DNA of 34,370 nucleotides from the NCBI GenBank assembly GCA_009726095.1, contig WLMZ01000026.1, positions 1 to 34,370 of the forward strand, read 5' to 3'. The position numbers and the translations under genes are program-made. This stretch comes from Actinomycetota bacterium (GTDB lineage Bacteria > Actinomycetota > Acidimicrobiia > Acidimicrobiales > Ilumatobacteraceae). The notes beneath the pieces are model-generated. The model was not told the DNA's origin and did no database searches. It saw only the letters and a program-made list of their open reading frames with translations. This document shows, piece after piece, positions 7,886 to 16,022 of this stretch (positions are counted from its first letter, which is position 1; every line of letters begins with the position of its first letter).

Positions 7886-8296
7886 ATGGACGAGAACGAT
7901 CCCGTCACGCCCGCCGGGTGGAGGCTCAGCCCGGCGGCATTCTCATGGCGGTTCTCGCGTTCGTCGGGTCCGGGTGGCCAACACGTCAACACCACCGATT
8001 CGAAAGCTGAGCTGATCTGCGAGCTCGCAGTGGCCGGTCTTCCTGAAGCAGTGGCGGCTCGAGTCATCGCCAAACTCGGCGAGCAGGTGCGGGTGGTGGC
8101 ATCTACCGAACGGTCGCAACGACGGAACCGGGCCGAGGCGCTGACGCGTTTGGCCAACATGATTGATGCCGCAGCGGTCGTGCCGCGCACCCGGCGCGCC
8201 ACGCGGCCCGGAAAGGGAGCGGTAGAGCGGCGCATCACCGCCAAAAAGCACACGTCCGAACGCAAGGCCGATCGGCGCTGGCGCGCCGACGAATAG
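7886..8296 (+). CDS. arfB: Alternative ribosome-rescue factor ArfB (YaeJ-type peptidyl-tRNA hydrolase)
   Basis: A 136-aa codon-independent release factor that frees ribosomes stalled at mRNA ends by hydrolysing peptidyl-tRNA. The GGQ catalytic motif is at residues 30-32, within SSGPGGQHVNTTDSKAEL, the family signature. The C-terminal third is rich in Lys and Arg (KKHTSERKADRRW), corresponding to the tail that enters the mRNA channel. Length and GGQ position match E. coli ArfB (about 140 aa) and not a full release factor, which would have codon-recognition domains. It lies 2 nt after the phosphatase gene. On the 3' side the converging gene ends only 1 nt away, with no terminator between. Confidence 0.88.
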   Translation: MDENDPVTPAGWRLSPAAFSWRFSRSSGPGGQHVNTTDSKAELICELAVAGLPEAVAARVIAKLGEQVRVVASTERSQRRNRAEALTRLANMIDAAAVVPRTRRATRPGKGAVERRITAKKHTSERKADRRWRADE

Positions 8297-8297
8297 C

Positions 8298-8909
8298 TCA
8301 GGAAACGGCTGACTCGCTGCCCGACGGCGGCCCGGCGACGCGTTCGGCTCGGACCTTCGCCTTGCCGCGGGCCACCAGGATGCGACCGATCGCCGCAAGG
8401 ATGATGCCGCCCGTGACGGCGCCCACTGCGGCGATGTAGGCGGTGTTGCCGCGGTCGGTACCGGCAAGGGCGCCGTGCACCGTTGCCATTGCAAAGGCGA
8501 CATAGGAGAACAGATGGATGCTGTGCCAGAGCTTGCGCGGGAGTTTGCGCATCATCAGCGATGACAGCTCGACGACGACCACGATGTACATCGCGATCAC
8601 GCCCCACGTCACCGCAGCGGTCTTCGACGCGTGGGGCCAACAGTTCCCGACACAACCGTTGGGAACCAGGATCTCTTTCCAGCCGAAATGGGCGTAATTG
8701 TCGGCAACCAGCGCGCCGAGGTGGATACCGGTCGTCAGAATCGCCAAGGCGCCCAACCAACGGTGCAGGTCGAGCAACCAGGCCGGGCGGTCGACCGCAC
8801 GGAGCATGCGCGTGACCAGCAGGATGCCCCAAAGGTTGGTCGCAGCGAGCATCACCCACGCAACGACGCCGCTTCCTCTCGAGAGGTACCACCATGTCTG
8901 CGGGTTCAT
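8298..8909 (-). CDS. Ferric-reductase-like transmembrane haem protein
   Basis: A 203-aa integral membrane protein with about five to six helices that resembles the ferric reductase-like transmembrane domain (YedZ/MsrQ and NOX-type cytochrome b fold). Candidate haem-ligand histidines occur as LHRWLG and IHLGAL in one pair of helices and as HSIHLFSY and VHGALAG in the next. A loop contains NGCVGNC, two cysteines four residues apart, which is unusual for the fold. The cytosolic FAD/NAD-binding domain of full ferric reductases is absent. The start overlaps the apbE stop by 4 nt (ATGA), so the two are co-translated. Expected role: passing electrons across the membrane, possibly to a flavinylated partner; the donor and acceptor are unknown. 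Confidence 0.75.
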   Translation of the reverse strand: MNPQTWWYLSRGSGVVAWVMLAATNLWGILLVTRMLRAVDRPAWLLDLHRWLGALAILTTGIHLGALVADNYAHFGWKEILVPNGCVGNCWPHASKTAAVTWGVIAMYIVVVVELSSLMMRKLPRKLWHSIHLFSYVAFAMATVHGALAGTDRGNTAYIAAVGAVTGGIILAAIGRILVARGKAKVRAERVAGPPSGSESAVS

Positions 8910-9841
8910 GGGATGAATGCTCCCAGATTCTTGGTTCGGTAGACGGTTCCATCGGTACCGACCATCAACCCCGACAGCCCTACCCGGTCGAGCAGGACCA
9001 CCGCAGCAGGCCCATCGCTCATCATCGCAGCTGTGGCGAACACCTCGGCGGTGGCGGTATCGCCAGCAATGACGGTGGCGGTGAGCAGGGTGGTGGTCGC
9101 CGGTAGCGCCGTGTTGGGGTCGATGAGATGGTGGGCCTGTTGGCCCGAGGCCGTGTTCCAATGCCGAATGGTGGTTCCTGAGGTGGCCACACCACCGCAG
9201 GTCAGCGCGACCCGTGCGATGTGGGTAGGTACGGCGGTGGGGTCCTCGATGCCGAGGACCCATGACGTGTCACCAGGTATGTGGGGGACGCCCAGCACGC
9301 TGATGTCTCCACCGATATTGACGAGAGCGCCGAGTGCGCCCGCTTCGATGAGTTCCTCTGCAACGATGTCAGCAGCGAAGCCCTTTCCGATGCCGCCCAG
9401 GTCGATTGCTCCTCCGGCTGGAACGCAGATTGTTGCATGTGCAAGATCTACCTCGACCGCTCCGCTGACTCCGATGATCTGCTGGCTGACACGTGGCGCG
9501 GCGGCTGACGTGACCGCGCTGTGCGTATAACCATGGTGCACCAGTGCAGGGAGGACCGTGATGTCAAAGAGGCCGCGTGTCTGTTTCCACGCCTCGATCG
9601 AGCGCAGGATCACAGCGAGCGTGTCCTCGTGGACGCGTACGGGAGTGCCTGCGGCCTGATTGGCCCGGGTGATGTCGCTGTCGGGCAGGAACCTGCTCCA
9701 GAGTGACTCGAGTTCGCGCAGTCGAGCCTCGGCCCGATCGAGCAGCGCGTCCGTGCCTGCCGTGATGATCACGTGCGATTCGCACCCCATCACCCTGAAG
9801 CTTCGTTGTGCCACGACGCGGGTTCCCGCCGACATCAGCAC
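8906..9841 (-). CDS. apbE: FAD:protein FMN transferase (ApbE)
   Basis: A 311-aa ApbE-family flavin transferase that attaches FMN through a phosphoester bond to a Thr or Ser in exported electron-transfer proteins. Visible landmarks are FRVMGCESHVII at the N-terminus, RELESLWSRFLPDSDITRAN, the core DLGGIGKGFAADIV, NIGGDISVLG, and HHLIDPNTALPA near the C-terminus. There is no lipobox or clear signal peptide, so it is probably cytoplasmic or only loosely membrane-bound, as in some actinobacterial forms. GTG 9841 overlaps the preceding stop codon by one base (TAGTG); ATG 9835 is an alternative start. The next gene encodes a ferric-reductase-like protein, a common partner. No FMN-binding-domain target is visible in this operon. 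Confidence 0.9.
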   Translation of the reverse strand: MLMSAGTRVVAQRSFRVMGCESHVIITAGTDALLDRAEARLRELESLWSRFLPDSDITRANQAAGTPVRVHEDTLAVILRSIEAWKQTRGLFDITVLPALVHHGYTHSAVTSAAAPRVSQQIIGVSGAVEVDLAHATICVPAGGAIDLGGIGKGFAADIVAEELIEAGALGALVNIGGDISVLGVPHIPGDTSWVLGIEDPTAVPTHIARVALTCGGVATSGTTIRHWNTASGQQAHHLIDPNTALPATTTLLTATVIAGDTATAEVFATAAMMSDGPAAVVLLDRVGLSGLMVGTDGTVYRTKNLGAFIP

Positions 9842-10779
9842 TACGGCGCGCTGGGTTTGGTGGTGGTTGGCGGCGGTGGTGGCGGTGGGGCAGGAGCCAC
9901 CGTGGTGGGTGGTGGCGCAGGGGCTGCGGTGGTGGCCGGAGCAGCAGTGGTGGCGGGGGCGCCGGCAGGTGCCGGAGTGGGGGCGGGCGTTGCCGCTGGT
10001 GCCGCCGCTGGTGCCGCCGTTGCTACCGGTGTCGTTGCTGCGACGGTGGTCTTGGGCGTGGCTGACCCGGACGTCTTCGACGGGGCCGCAGCTGATGCAC
10101 CCACTGCGGGGACGGGCACCGCAACGACGGCTGCGGGCGCTGCGGCACCCGCAGCCGATGCTGGTGGGATGGCCAGGTTCACGGTTTCCGTGGGTGCTGG
10201 GACCACCGAGTCGGCAACGCTGGGAAGCGTGTCGGCGGACGTGCCGGGTGTCGTGCCGGGTGTCGTGACGGTCGTGCTCGACGTCGGGGCCTCGCTCGCA
10301 GCCGTTGGTTCGGGCCGGTTCGCGCTGGCGATGATGCCGGTGAGACCCAGCACGGCACTGGCTGCGAGCCCTGTTGCCGCAATGCGACCTCCGGCTGCAA
10401 CGTGGGGTCGTTTCACCGGGCGAGCCTTCGTTGCGCGAGCGCTTGGTGCTCGACCGGTGGTTCCGGCGGTCGGTGAAGAGGTCACCGGCGTGCGGGTTGA
10501 CGCGGCAACCGTCTGCGCCGGCGGCGCAGCAGCGGCAGCGAACGAAGCCGGATTCAGTTGCGGTACGAGGATCGATGTCGACACCAGCTCGGCGGCGCTC
10601 GGCGGGGCGAACGGGCCGGAGACAACACGGTTCGCCGCGTTGGGTGCCGGCGTCACGCGTGCCGGGGCGCTGCGTGCCACCTCGGGTGCCGTGGTGCCGC
10701 TTGTCGGCACAGCACCTTGCTGGCCCCGCTTGGCGCGTAGCGATGCGATGCGGGCGGCCTGATCGTCATCAGTCGTCAT
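9841..10779 (-). CDS. Single-pass membrane protein with Ala/Pro/Thr-rich extracellular tail
   Basis: A 312-aa protein of unknown function. Residues 1 to about 140 are a low-complexity, probably cytoplasmic region that begins with MTTDDDQAARIASLRAKRG and carries Arg/Lys clusters (RATKARPVKRP). A single hydrophobic segment follows near 145-165 (AATGLAASAVLGLTGIIASA). The rest is an extracytoplasmic stalk of Ala, Pro and Thr runs that ends in polyproline and TTTKPSAP. Starting at ATG 10779, it overlaps the end of the upstream gene by 11 nt; its TAG stop overlaps the apbE GTG. No FMN-attachment motif of the S/T-G-A-T/S type is present. It may be a wall-spanning stalk or anchor for the redox operon (inference). 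Confidence 0.65.
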   Translation of the reverse strand: MTTDDDQAARIASLRAKRGQQGAVPTSGTTAPEVARSAPARVTPAPNAANRVVSGPFAPPSAAELVSTSILVPQLNPASFAAAAAPPAQTVAASTRTPVTSSPTAGTTGRAPSARATKARPVKRPHVAAGGRIAATGLAASAVLGLTGIIASANRPEPTAASEAPTSSTTVTTPGTTPGTSADTLPSVADSVVPAPTETVNLAIPPASAAGAAAPAAVVAVPVPAVGASAAAPSKTSGSATPKTTVAATTPVATAAPAAAPAATPAPTPAPAGAPATTAAPATTAAPAPPPTTVAPAPPPPPPPTTTKPSAP

Positions 10780-11479
10780 CGTGCTCGGCCCCATTGTCGG
10801 TGGACTCGGTCTGGTGACCGTCGTCCTCGTGCCAGGTCCCGGCGCTTGACGGAGCCGTGGTCGAAGAAGGCGGGATGATCTGCGGCGGCGTCGTGGTTAC
10901 TGCCGGCGATGTGGACGAGGGCCTTTCGGCGGCCTCTGTTGGCGTGCTGTGTGTCTGCGCCGGTGGCTGCGCCTGTGCAGGTGCAGGCGCCTCGGACTCG
11001 TTGTGGTTCCATGGTGCGGACACGGTCGGGCCGGTTGTGGCGTTGGTCTGCTCGATGAGTTCGGGTGTCGAGACCGTCGTGCCGTCACTGGTGGGCGTCA
11101 TGAAGGCAGCTGCCACCGAGGCATTGACCTGCTCGCCGTTCGACGTTGCGGTGAACGTGACCAGGCGCATGCCATCGGTGAGTTGCACGGTGACGGTCGG
11201 GCCGGCTTGCGATGTCGAGACCACGGACCAGCCGACGCTCGGCTCGGTGGAGATCACGCTCAGCACACCACCAGCGGAACTCAGTGTGATGTGAGCAGCG
11301 TCGCCGACCGAGTAGACGACCGTACGTGGGGCCGGCGTGTCGGCGCCGTTCTGGCCGGGCACGGGTGCTGTGTTGGGGCTGGTTGAGCCAGCGTTCATGA
11401 CGGCGCTTGCCATCATTGCGGCGGAACCGGTGCCGAGCACTCCGGCAACCGATACTGCGGTGAGCCATGTCTTCTTCAT
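10769..11479 (-). CDS. Secreted protein with small beta domain and acidic His/Asp tail
   Basis: A 236-aa exported protein of unknown function. ATG 11479 is preceded by GGAG with a 9-nt spacing. The N-terminus is a signal peptide (MKKTW followed by a hydrophobic run and ASAV near residue 27). Residues about 50-125 form a compact, probably beta-rich domain (VVYSVGDAAHITL ... GWSVVSTSQAG ... RLVTFTATSNGEQVNASV). The remainder is Pro/Thr/Ser-rich and ends in an acidic cluster with histidines (HEDDGHQTESTDNGAEHDDD). It heads the four-gene minus-strand operon with the anchored stalk protein, ApbE and the haem membrane protein. The acidic/His tail could bind metal ions, which would suit a metal-redox operon, but this is speculation. 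No FMN-binding-domain motif is seen. Confidence 0.68.
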   Translation of the reverse strand: MKKTWLTAVSVAGVLGTGSAAMMASAVMNAGSTSPNTAPVPGQNGADTPAPRTVVYSVGDAAHITLSSAGGVLSVISTEPSVGWSVVSTSQAGPTVTVQLTDGMRLVTFTATSNGEQVNASVAAAFMTPTSDGTTVSTPELIEQTNATTGPTVSAPWNHNESEAPAPAQAQPPAQTHSTPTEAAERPSSTSPAVTTTPPQIIPPSSTTAPSSAGTWHEDDGHQTESTDNGAEHDDD

Positions 11480-11663
11480 TGTGGTGCACTCCAAGTTCGT
11501 CGGGCCCGTAACAATCATTCAAGACTGATATCGACGTGGTGTCATCGCCGCTTGACCCAAGAAACGTTAAAGAACTGGCCGTTTCGCCTCGATCTCTGAG
11601 CTCGGTCGGGGCCCCCGCAGGTTGGCCCTGAGCAGATCCAGGGCAAGAGATGTCTCCAGAGTT

Positions 11664-11679
11664 TGTGAGCCGATTCACA
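11664..11679. promoter_or_regulatory. Perfect CRP/FNR-family (cAMP-receptor type) operator upstream of nuoA
   Basis: The 16-mer reads TGTGA, six bases (GCCGAT), then TCACA: both half-sites match the CRP/GlxR consensus exactly. Its centre (11671.5) is about 30 bp upstream of the inferred nuoA transcription start, so it covers the -35 region of the candidate promoter. That position fits repression by blocking polymerase better than classical activation near -41.5 or -61.5. The regulator itself is not in the window. Confidence 0.7.
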
Positions 11680-11687
11680 CTGCGTAG

Positions 11688-11693
11688 TAGCTT
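11688..11693 (+). promoter_or_regulatory. Candidate -10 box of the nuo operon
   Basis: TAGCTT (TANNNT) lies 8 nt before the nuoA ATG at 11702; an overlapping TAGTAG begins at 11685. The nuo mRNA would be leaderless or carry only one or two leader bases. No Shine-Dalgarno sequence precedes nuoA, which agrees with this. Confidence 0.5.
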
Positions 11694-11701
11694 CTCTTGC
11701 G

Positions 11702-12067
11702 ATGTCCGACTTTCTCAGGGATTACCTCACTGTCATCTGGTTCGGCGCAGCCGCCCTGCTGCTCGCCGCCTTGCTGCTGGCCATCTCTGCAGCCATTCGA
11801 CCGAACAAGCCGAACTACGAAAAGCTGTTGCCGTACGAGAGCGGCGTTGATCCCGTGGGCCACGGGTGGTCCCAGAGTCAGATTCGGTACTACGTGTTCG
11901 CTCTGCTGTTCGTCGTGTTCGACGTGGAAGCGGTCTTCATCTTCCCGTGGGCAACTCAGCTCGAGCGCTACGGCGGGTTCGGCCTGGTCGAGATGGGAGT
12001 GTTCGTGTTCGTGCTCCTGCTCGGACTCGTGTATGCATGGCGCAAAGGTGTGCTGCGATGGGTGTAG
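11702..12067 (+). CDS. nuoA: NADH-quinone oxidoreductase subunit A
   Basis: A 121-aa small membrane subunit of complex I with three predicted helices. The conserved loop between helices 1 and 2 is visible as KLLPYESGVDPVG, and the second helix region carries YYVFALLFVVFDVEAVFIFPW, with the acidic pair FDVE typical of NuoA. This loop lies at the quinone-cavity entrance in solved structures. It is the first gene of the nuoABCDHIJKLMN-midA unit, directly downstream of the CRP box and -10 element. A 54-nt gap separates it from nuoB, the largest gap in the operon up to nuoN. Confidence 0.93.
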   Translation: MSDFLRDYLTVIWFGAAALLLAALLLAISAAIRPNKPNYEKLLPYESGVDPVGHGWSQSQIRYYVFALLFVVFDVEAVFIFPWATQLERYGGFGLVEMGVFVFVLLLGLVYAWRKGVLRWV

Positions 12068-12121
12068 CTCACGTGCACGCCGTTCAGGCGCTGACCACAT
12101 CCCGGAAAGTGACGTGCTCGA

Positions 12122-12649
12122 ATGGGTCTCGTTGACCGCGGGCGGCTTCCAAAGCCGCTCACACAACTCTTCAACATGGGTCGTTCGTACAGCCTGTGGG
12201 TGTACCAGTGGGGCCTTGCCTGTTGTGCGATCGAAATGGGTGCAGCCTTCGGGTCGCCCCGTTACGACGTCATGCGCCTCGGTGTCATCCCGCTGCCCGC
12301 CAGCCCCCGTCAGGCCGACCTGGTGGTCATTTCCGGCACCGTCACCGACAAGATGGCGCCAGCCGTCAAGCGGCTCTACGAGCAGATGCCCGAACCCAAG
12401 TACGTCATCAGCATGGGCTCGTGCGCAAACTGCGGCGGCCCGTACTGGGACAGCTACTCGGTCACCAAGGGCGTCGACCAGATCATCCCGGTCGATGTCT
12501 ACGTGCCAGGCTGCCCGCCCCGTCCTGAGGCCCTGCTCGAGGGTGTGGTGCTGCTGCAGCAGCGCATCAAGAACGAGGACATGGGCGCTCGTTGGCGCGG
12601 CGAGGGCTACGTGCCGTTGAACCGAGGTGAGCCAATTGTCGTCAACTGA
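12122..12649 (+). CDS. nuoB: NADH-quinone oxidoreductase subunit B (cluster N2 subunit)
   Basis: A 175-aa peripheral subunit that binds the terminal 4Fe-4S cluster N2, which reduces quinone. The four ligands are present: the tandem pair C34-C35 ([10 protein letters not shown]), C101 (SCANCGGPY) and C131 ([11 protein letters not shown]). The length is close to other bacterial NuoB proteins. Its 3' end overlaps the annotated nuoC start by 23 nt, which suggests coupled translation. The complete ligand set shows that the quinone-reducing end of this complex is intact even though the NADH module genes are missing. Confidence 0.95.
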   Translation: MGLVDRGRLPKPLTQLFNMGRSYSLWVYQWGLACCAIEMGAAFGSPRYDVMRLGVIPLPASPRQADLVVISGTVTDKMAPAVKRLYEQMPEPKYVISMGSCANCGGPYWDSYSVTKGVDQIIPVDVYVPGCPPRPEALLEGVVLLQQRIKNEDMGARWRGEGYVPLNRGEPIVVN

Positions 12650-13304
12650 CACCCCGGTGGCCGAACTCCCAGGCGACACCCTGCGCGAGCGCGCCGTCGA
12701 TCAACTGCGTGCCGAACTCGGTGATGCCCTCATCGACAGCCTTGTCAAGCCCGGCGACGATGTCTGGGTGCGCGTTCGTGCCGACGCCTGGCGCGAAGCC
12801 GGCGTTGCCCTACGCGATGTCGTGGGCCTCGATTACTTCTGTTTCCTCTCCGCCATTGATTGGATGCCATCGCCCTACGGCCGTGGCGAGGACGATCCCA
12901 CCCAGCCCCAGGCCGAGCGCGACATGACCATCAAGCAGGGCTACACCGGTGGCGAGACCCGCTTCCAGTTGTTCGCCAGGGCCTGCAGCACCACGCTGCA
13001 TTTCGGTGTCACCATCAAAGCCGACATCGGCGATGACATGACCATGCCCACCTGGATCCCGTGCTATGCCGGTGCCAACTGGCACGAGCGCGAAGCGCAC
13101 GAGATGTTCGGTATCAACTTCGCCGGTCACCCCGACCTGCGCAACATGTACCTGCCCACCGGCTTCGAGGGACACCCGATGCGCAAGGACTTCCCGCTCT
13201 TGGCCCGTATGGTCAAGCCGTGGCCGGGCATCGTCGATGTCGAGCCCCTGCCCGGCGAGCCCGCCGATGACGCAGCATCTGATGGAGAGGGCGGCGAGTC
13301 ATGA
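12627..13304 (+). CDS. nuoC: NADH-quinone oxidoreductase subunit C
   Basis: A 225-aa peripheral subunit equivalent to the mitochondrial 30-kDa protein. The signature [20 protein letters not shown] and the C-terminal HPMRKDFPL are the standard NuoC motifs. It is a separate gene, not fused to nuoD as in enterobacteria. GTG 12627 lies inside nuoB; TTG 12636 is an alternative start that would have GAGGTG 6 nt upstream. About 20 extra acidic residues follow the core domain ([12 protein letters not shown]). The stop overlaps the nuoD start by 4 nt (ATGA). Confidence 0.93.
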   Translation: MSQLSSTDTPVAELPGDTLRERAVDQLRAELGDALIDSLVKPGDDVWVRVRADAWREAGVALRDVVGLDYFCFLSAIDWMPSPYGRGEDDPTQPQAERDMTIKQGYTGGETRFQLFARACSTTLHFGVTIKADIGDDMTMPTWIPCYAGANWHEREAHEMFGINFAGHPDLRNMYLPTGFEGHPMRKDFPLLARMVKPWPGIVDVEPLPGEPADDAASDGEGGES

Positions 13305-14473
13305 CCATGCTCGGCGATCGTGAACGGCTGTCCTACATCGCGTCGCAGGCTGCCGACGCGCGCCTCAACGTAGAACTCGAGACCGAGGGCATGACCCTCA
13401 ACATCGGCCCGCAGCACCCGGCCACCCACGGCACCCTGCGCATCATCTGTCGTCTCGATGGCGAGCAGGTCGTGTGGGCCGAGCCGTCGGCCGGTTACAT
13501 GCACCGCGGCTACGAGAAGCTCACCGAGGTGCGTACGTTCCCGCAGGTCACGTCGCTCGTGAACCGCATCGACTGGCTGGGCAGCTTCGCCAACGAGGTG
13601 CCGTTCATCCTCGCAGCCGAGAAGCTGATGGACGTCGTGGCACCTCCTCGTGCCCAGCACATCCGCACCATCTTGTTCGAGCTCAGCCGAATCGCCAACG
13701 TGTCGTTGTTCCTCGGCGATCTCGGCGTGCAGCTCGGCGCCATCACGCCAGTGTTCATGGCCTTCCGCGACCGCGAATACGTGCTCAACCTCATCGAGGG
13801 TGCAACCGGCGGCCGTTTCCATCCAAACTTCGACCGCATCGGTGGCCTGAAGGACGATCTGCCCAAGGGTTGGATCGATGAAACCCGCAGCGTCATGAAG
13901 AAGCTGCGCACGTTCTGTGACGAGATGGAAGACCTGCTGTTCGGCAACGAGATCTTCCAGAGCCGCACACGCGGCATCGGCGTCATCCCCAAAGATGTCG
14001 CCCTGCAGTACGGGCTCTCCGGGCCCAACCTGCGTGCCAGCGGCGTGGATTACGACCTGCGCCGCGATCAGAAGATTGACATGGCCTGGGACAAGGTCGA
14101 CTTCAAGGTGTGGACGCACCCCGATGGCGACAGCTTCGCCCGCTGCTGGATCCGGTTGCAGGAAACCCGCGAGGCAACGCTCATCGTCGAGAAACTGCTC
14201 GACACCCTGCCGGCAGGACCCGTGATGGCCAAGGTGCCGCGCATCATCAAGGTGCCCGAGGGCGAAGCCTGGGTGAGCACGGAGAACCCGCTCGGCGAGA
14301 TGGGCTACTACGTCGTCAGTAAGGGCGACCTCGGACCCTTCCGCGTGAAGATCCGCTCCGCCAGCTTCAACAACATCTCCATCGTGCCGTGGCTGCTACG
14401 TGGCGTGTACGTGCCCGACGTCATCACCATCCTTGCGTCGCTGTACTTCATCCTCGGAGACATCGACCGCTGA
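13301..14473 (+). CDS. nuoD: NADH-quinone oxidoreductase subunit D (49-kDa homologue)
   Basis: A 390-aa subunit that forms the quinone site with NuoB. The N-terminal loop [12 protein letters not shown] carries H39 and H43 of the quinone-binding loop. [10 protein letters not shown] follows at 65-74, and R69 there aligns with the bovine arginine (Arg85 of mature NDUFS2) that NDUFAF7 dimethylates. The late segment [22 protein letters not shown] is the usual C-terminus. It starts within the nuoC stop (ATGA) and its TGA overlaps the nuoH ATG. nuoE, nuoF and nuoG, which normally follow in actinobacteria, are cleanly absent here. The methyltransferase gene at the end of this operon makes R69 of special interest. 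Confidence 0.95.
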   Translation: MTMLGDRERLSYIASQAADARLNVELETEGMTLNIGPQHPATHGTLRIICRLDGEQVVWAEPSAGYMHRGYEKLTEVRTFPQVTSLVNRIDWLGSFANEVPFILAAEKLMDVVAPPRAQHIRTILFELSRIANVSLFLGDLGVQLGAITPVFMAFRDREYVLNLIEGATGGRFHPNFDRIGGLKDDLPKGWIDETRSVMKKLRTFCDEMEDLLFGNEIFQSRTRGIGVIPKDVALQYGLSGPNLRASGVDYDLRRDQKIDMAWDKVDFKVWTHPDGDSFARCWIRLQETREATLIVEKLLDTLPAGPVMAKVPRIIKVPEGEAWVSTENPLGEMGYYVVSKGDLGPFRVKIRSASFNNISIVPWLLRGVYVPDVITILASLYFILGDIDR

Positions 14474-15522
14474 TGATGATCGCTCTCACTTTCCCGTACT
14501 GGGCGCAGTCGTTGCTGCGCGTGCTCGGTGGCCTCGTCGCGGTGCTGCTGCCCGCCGGCACCATCGTGTACGTCTTTCTGTTCAAGATGATGAGCTTCAT
14601 GCAGAGCCGCCTCGGCCCCATGGAAGCCGGGCCGTACGGCTCGATGCAGCTGTTCGCCGAGGTCGGCAAATGGCTGCAGAAGGAAGACATCATGCCCGAG
14701 CGGGCAGATCACTCGATCTTCCGCATCGCCCCGCTCATCGTGCTTGCCAGCACCTTCTTGCTCGTGGCGGTGGTGCCGTTCGGACCCGATGCGTGGTTCA
14801 CCAACTTCGAGACGGGTGTGTTCTACGCCCTGGCGGTCAGCAGCATCAGCGTGCTCGGCATCCTCATCGCCGGCTGGTCCAGTGCCAACAAGTATTCGTT
14901 GCTGGGTGGCCTGCGTGCCGCCGGTCAGCTCATCGCCTACGAACTGCCCATGGTGCTCGCCGTCGTCGGTGTGGTCATCCAGGCCGGCACCATGAACATG
15001 CAGCAGATCGTGGTGGCGCAGAACGCCGGCGAGATCTTTGGCTGGAACGGCCTCGGTAACCCCTACATCCTCACCCAGTTCATCGGCTTCGCCGTGTTCA
15101 TGGTGGCCGTGCAGGCCGAGCTGACACAGGCCCCGTTCGACATGCCCATCGCCGAATCCGAGCTGGTGTCGGGCTACATGACCGAGTACTCGGGCTTCCG
15201 CTTCCTCATCTTCTTCATCGCCGAATTCGCCACGGCCGGCGTGTTCGCCCTCATTGCCTCGGTGCTCTTCCTTGGTGGGTGGGGCGTGCCGTTCAGCTGG
15301 TTCGGTTGGCACGGCATGGGTGATGTCTCCAACTGGATGAACATCGTCGGCCCGCTGATCATGTTCACCAAGATGATGGGCCTCGTGTTCCTCATCATGT
15401 GGATCCGCTTCAGCTACCCCCGTTTCCGTGAAGATCAACTGCAGCGGTTCGCGTGGAAGGTGCTCATCCCGGTGTCACTCGTCAACATCATGCTCACCGC
15501 TGTCCTGAAGGTGGTGTTCTGA
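14473..15522 (+). CDS. nuoH: NADH-quinone oxidoreductase subunit H
   Basis: A 349-aa membrane subunit with about eight helices that connects the quinone cavity to the antiporter-like chain. [14 protein letters not shown] near 45-60 corresponds to the conserved R-GP-GP loop; the later segment [27 protein letters not shown] carries the acidic loop facing the quinone tunnel. Two consecutive ATG codons (14473 and 14476) open the gene; the first overlaps the nuoD stop (TGATG), which implies translational coupling. It follows nuoD directly, in the place where nuoE-G would be expected in a 14-gene operon. Confidence 0.94.
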   Translation: MMIALTFPYWAQSLLRVLGGLVAVLLPAGTIVYVFLFKMMSFMQSRLGPMEAGPYGSMQLFAEVGKWLQKEDIMPERADHSIFRIAPLIVLASTFLLVAVVPFGPDAWFTNFETGVFYALAVSSISVLGILIAGWSSANKYSLLGGLRAAGQLIAYELPMVLAVVGVVIQAGTMNMQQIVVAQNAGEIFGWNGLGNPYILTQFIGFAVFMVAVQAELTQAPFDMPIAESELVSGYMTEYSGFRFLIFFIAEFATAGVFALIASVLFLGGWGVPFSWFGWHGMGDVSNWMNIVGPLIMFTKMMGLVFLIMWIRFSYPRFREDQLQRFAWKVLIPVSLVNIMLTAVLKVVF

Positions 15523-16022
15523 TGGGTCTCAAGCCAAAGGTCCCGGGTCTTGTCAAAGGCCTCGGCGTCACGTTCAACACGATGATGAACACGTTCAAGG
15601 ACGGCGCCAACACCGTGCAATACCCGCACGAGAAGGAAGCTCCGCCTGTTCGTGCCCGCGGTGTCATCGCCCTGCGCGAGGACAACTGCACGTCGTGCAT
15701 GCTCTGCGCCCGCAGCTGCCCCGACTGGTGCATCTACATCGAGGGTCACAAGGAACTCGCCCCACCGCGTCGCGCCGGTGGCGCACCACGCAAGGTCAAC
15801 AAGCTCGACCGTTTCGACATCGACTATGCGCTGTGCATGTACTGCGGCATCTGCGTCGAGGTCTGTCCGTTCGATGCGTTGTTCTGGAGTCCGGAATACG
15901 AATACAGCGAGCCCAAGATCGCCGACCTGTTGCACGACAAGACCAAGCTCGGCGAGTGGATGGAAACCGTGCCCGAGGCTCCCGAGCTGGAAGTCGGCGC
16001 TGACAAGAAGGGCAAGAAGTGA
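15522..16022 (+). CDS. nuoI: NADH-quinone oxidoreductase subunit I (2x 4Fe-4S, clusters N6a/N6b)
   Basis: A 166-aa ferredoxin-like subunit that relays electrons to N2. Both cysteine sets are complete: C56, C59, C62 and C66 ([12 protein letters not shown]), and C105, C108, C111 and C115 ([12 protein letters not shown]). The linker between them ([18 protein letters not shown]) is basic. The C-terminus is acidic, then lysine-rich (DKKGKK). ATG 15522 overlaps the nuoH stop by one base, and the stop overlaps the nuoJ start in the same TGATG manner. In a complex without NuoEFG this subunit would be the natural docking site for ferredoxin or another donor (inference from 11-subunit relatives). Confidence 0.95.
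   Translation: MGLKPKVPGLVKGLGVTFNTMMNTFKDGANTVQYPHEKEAPPVRARGVIALREDNCTSCMLCARSCPDWCIYIEGHKELAPPRRAGGAPRKVNKLDRFDIDYALCMYCGICVEVCPFDALFWSPEYEYSEPKIADLLHDKTKLGEWMETVPEAPELEVGADKKGKK

Noticed and set aside
14471-14478. Hidden or broken nuoE, nuoF or nuoG between nuoD and nuoH
   Set aside because: The stop of nuoD and start of nuoH overlap, so no bases are left for a remnant.
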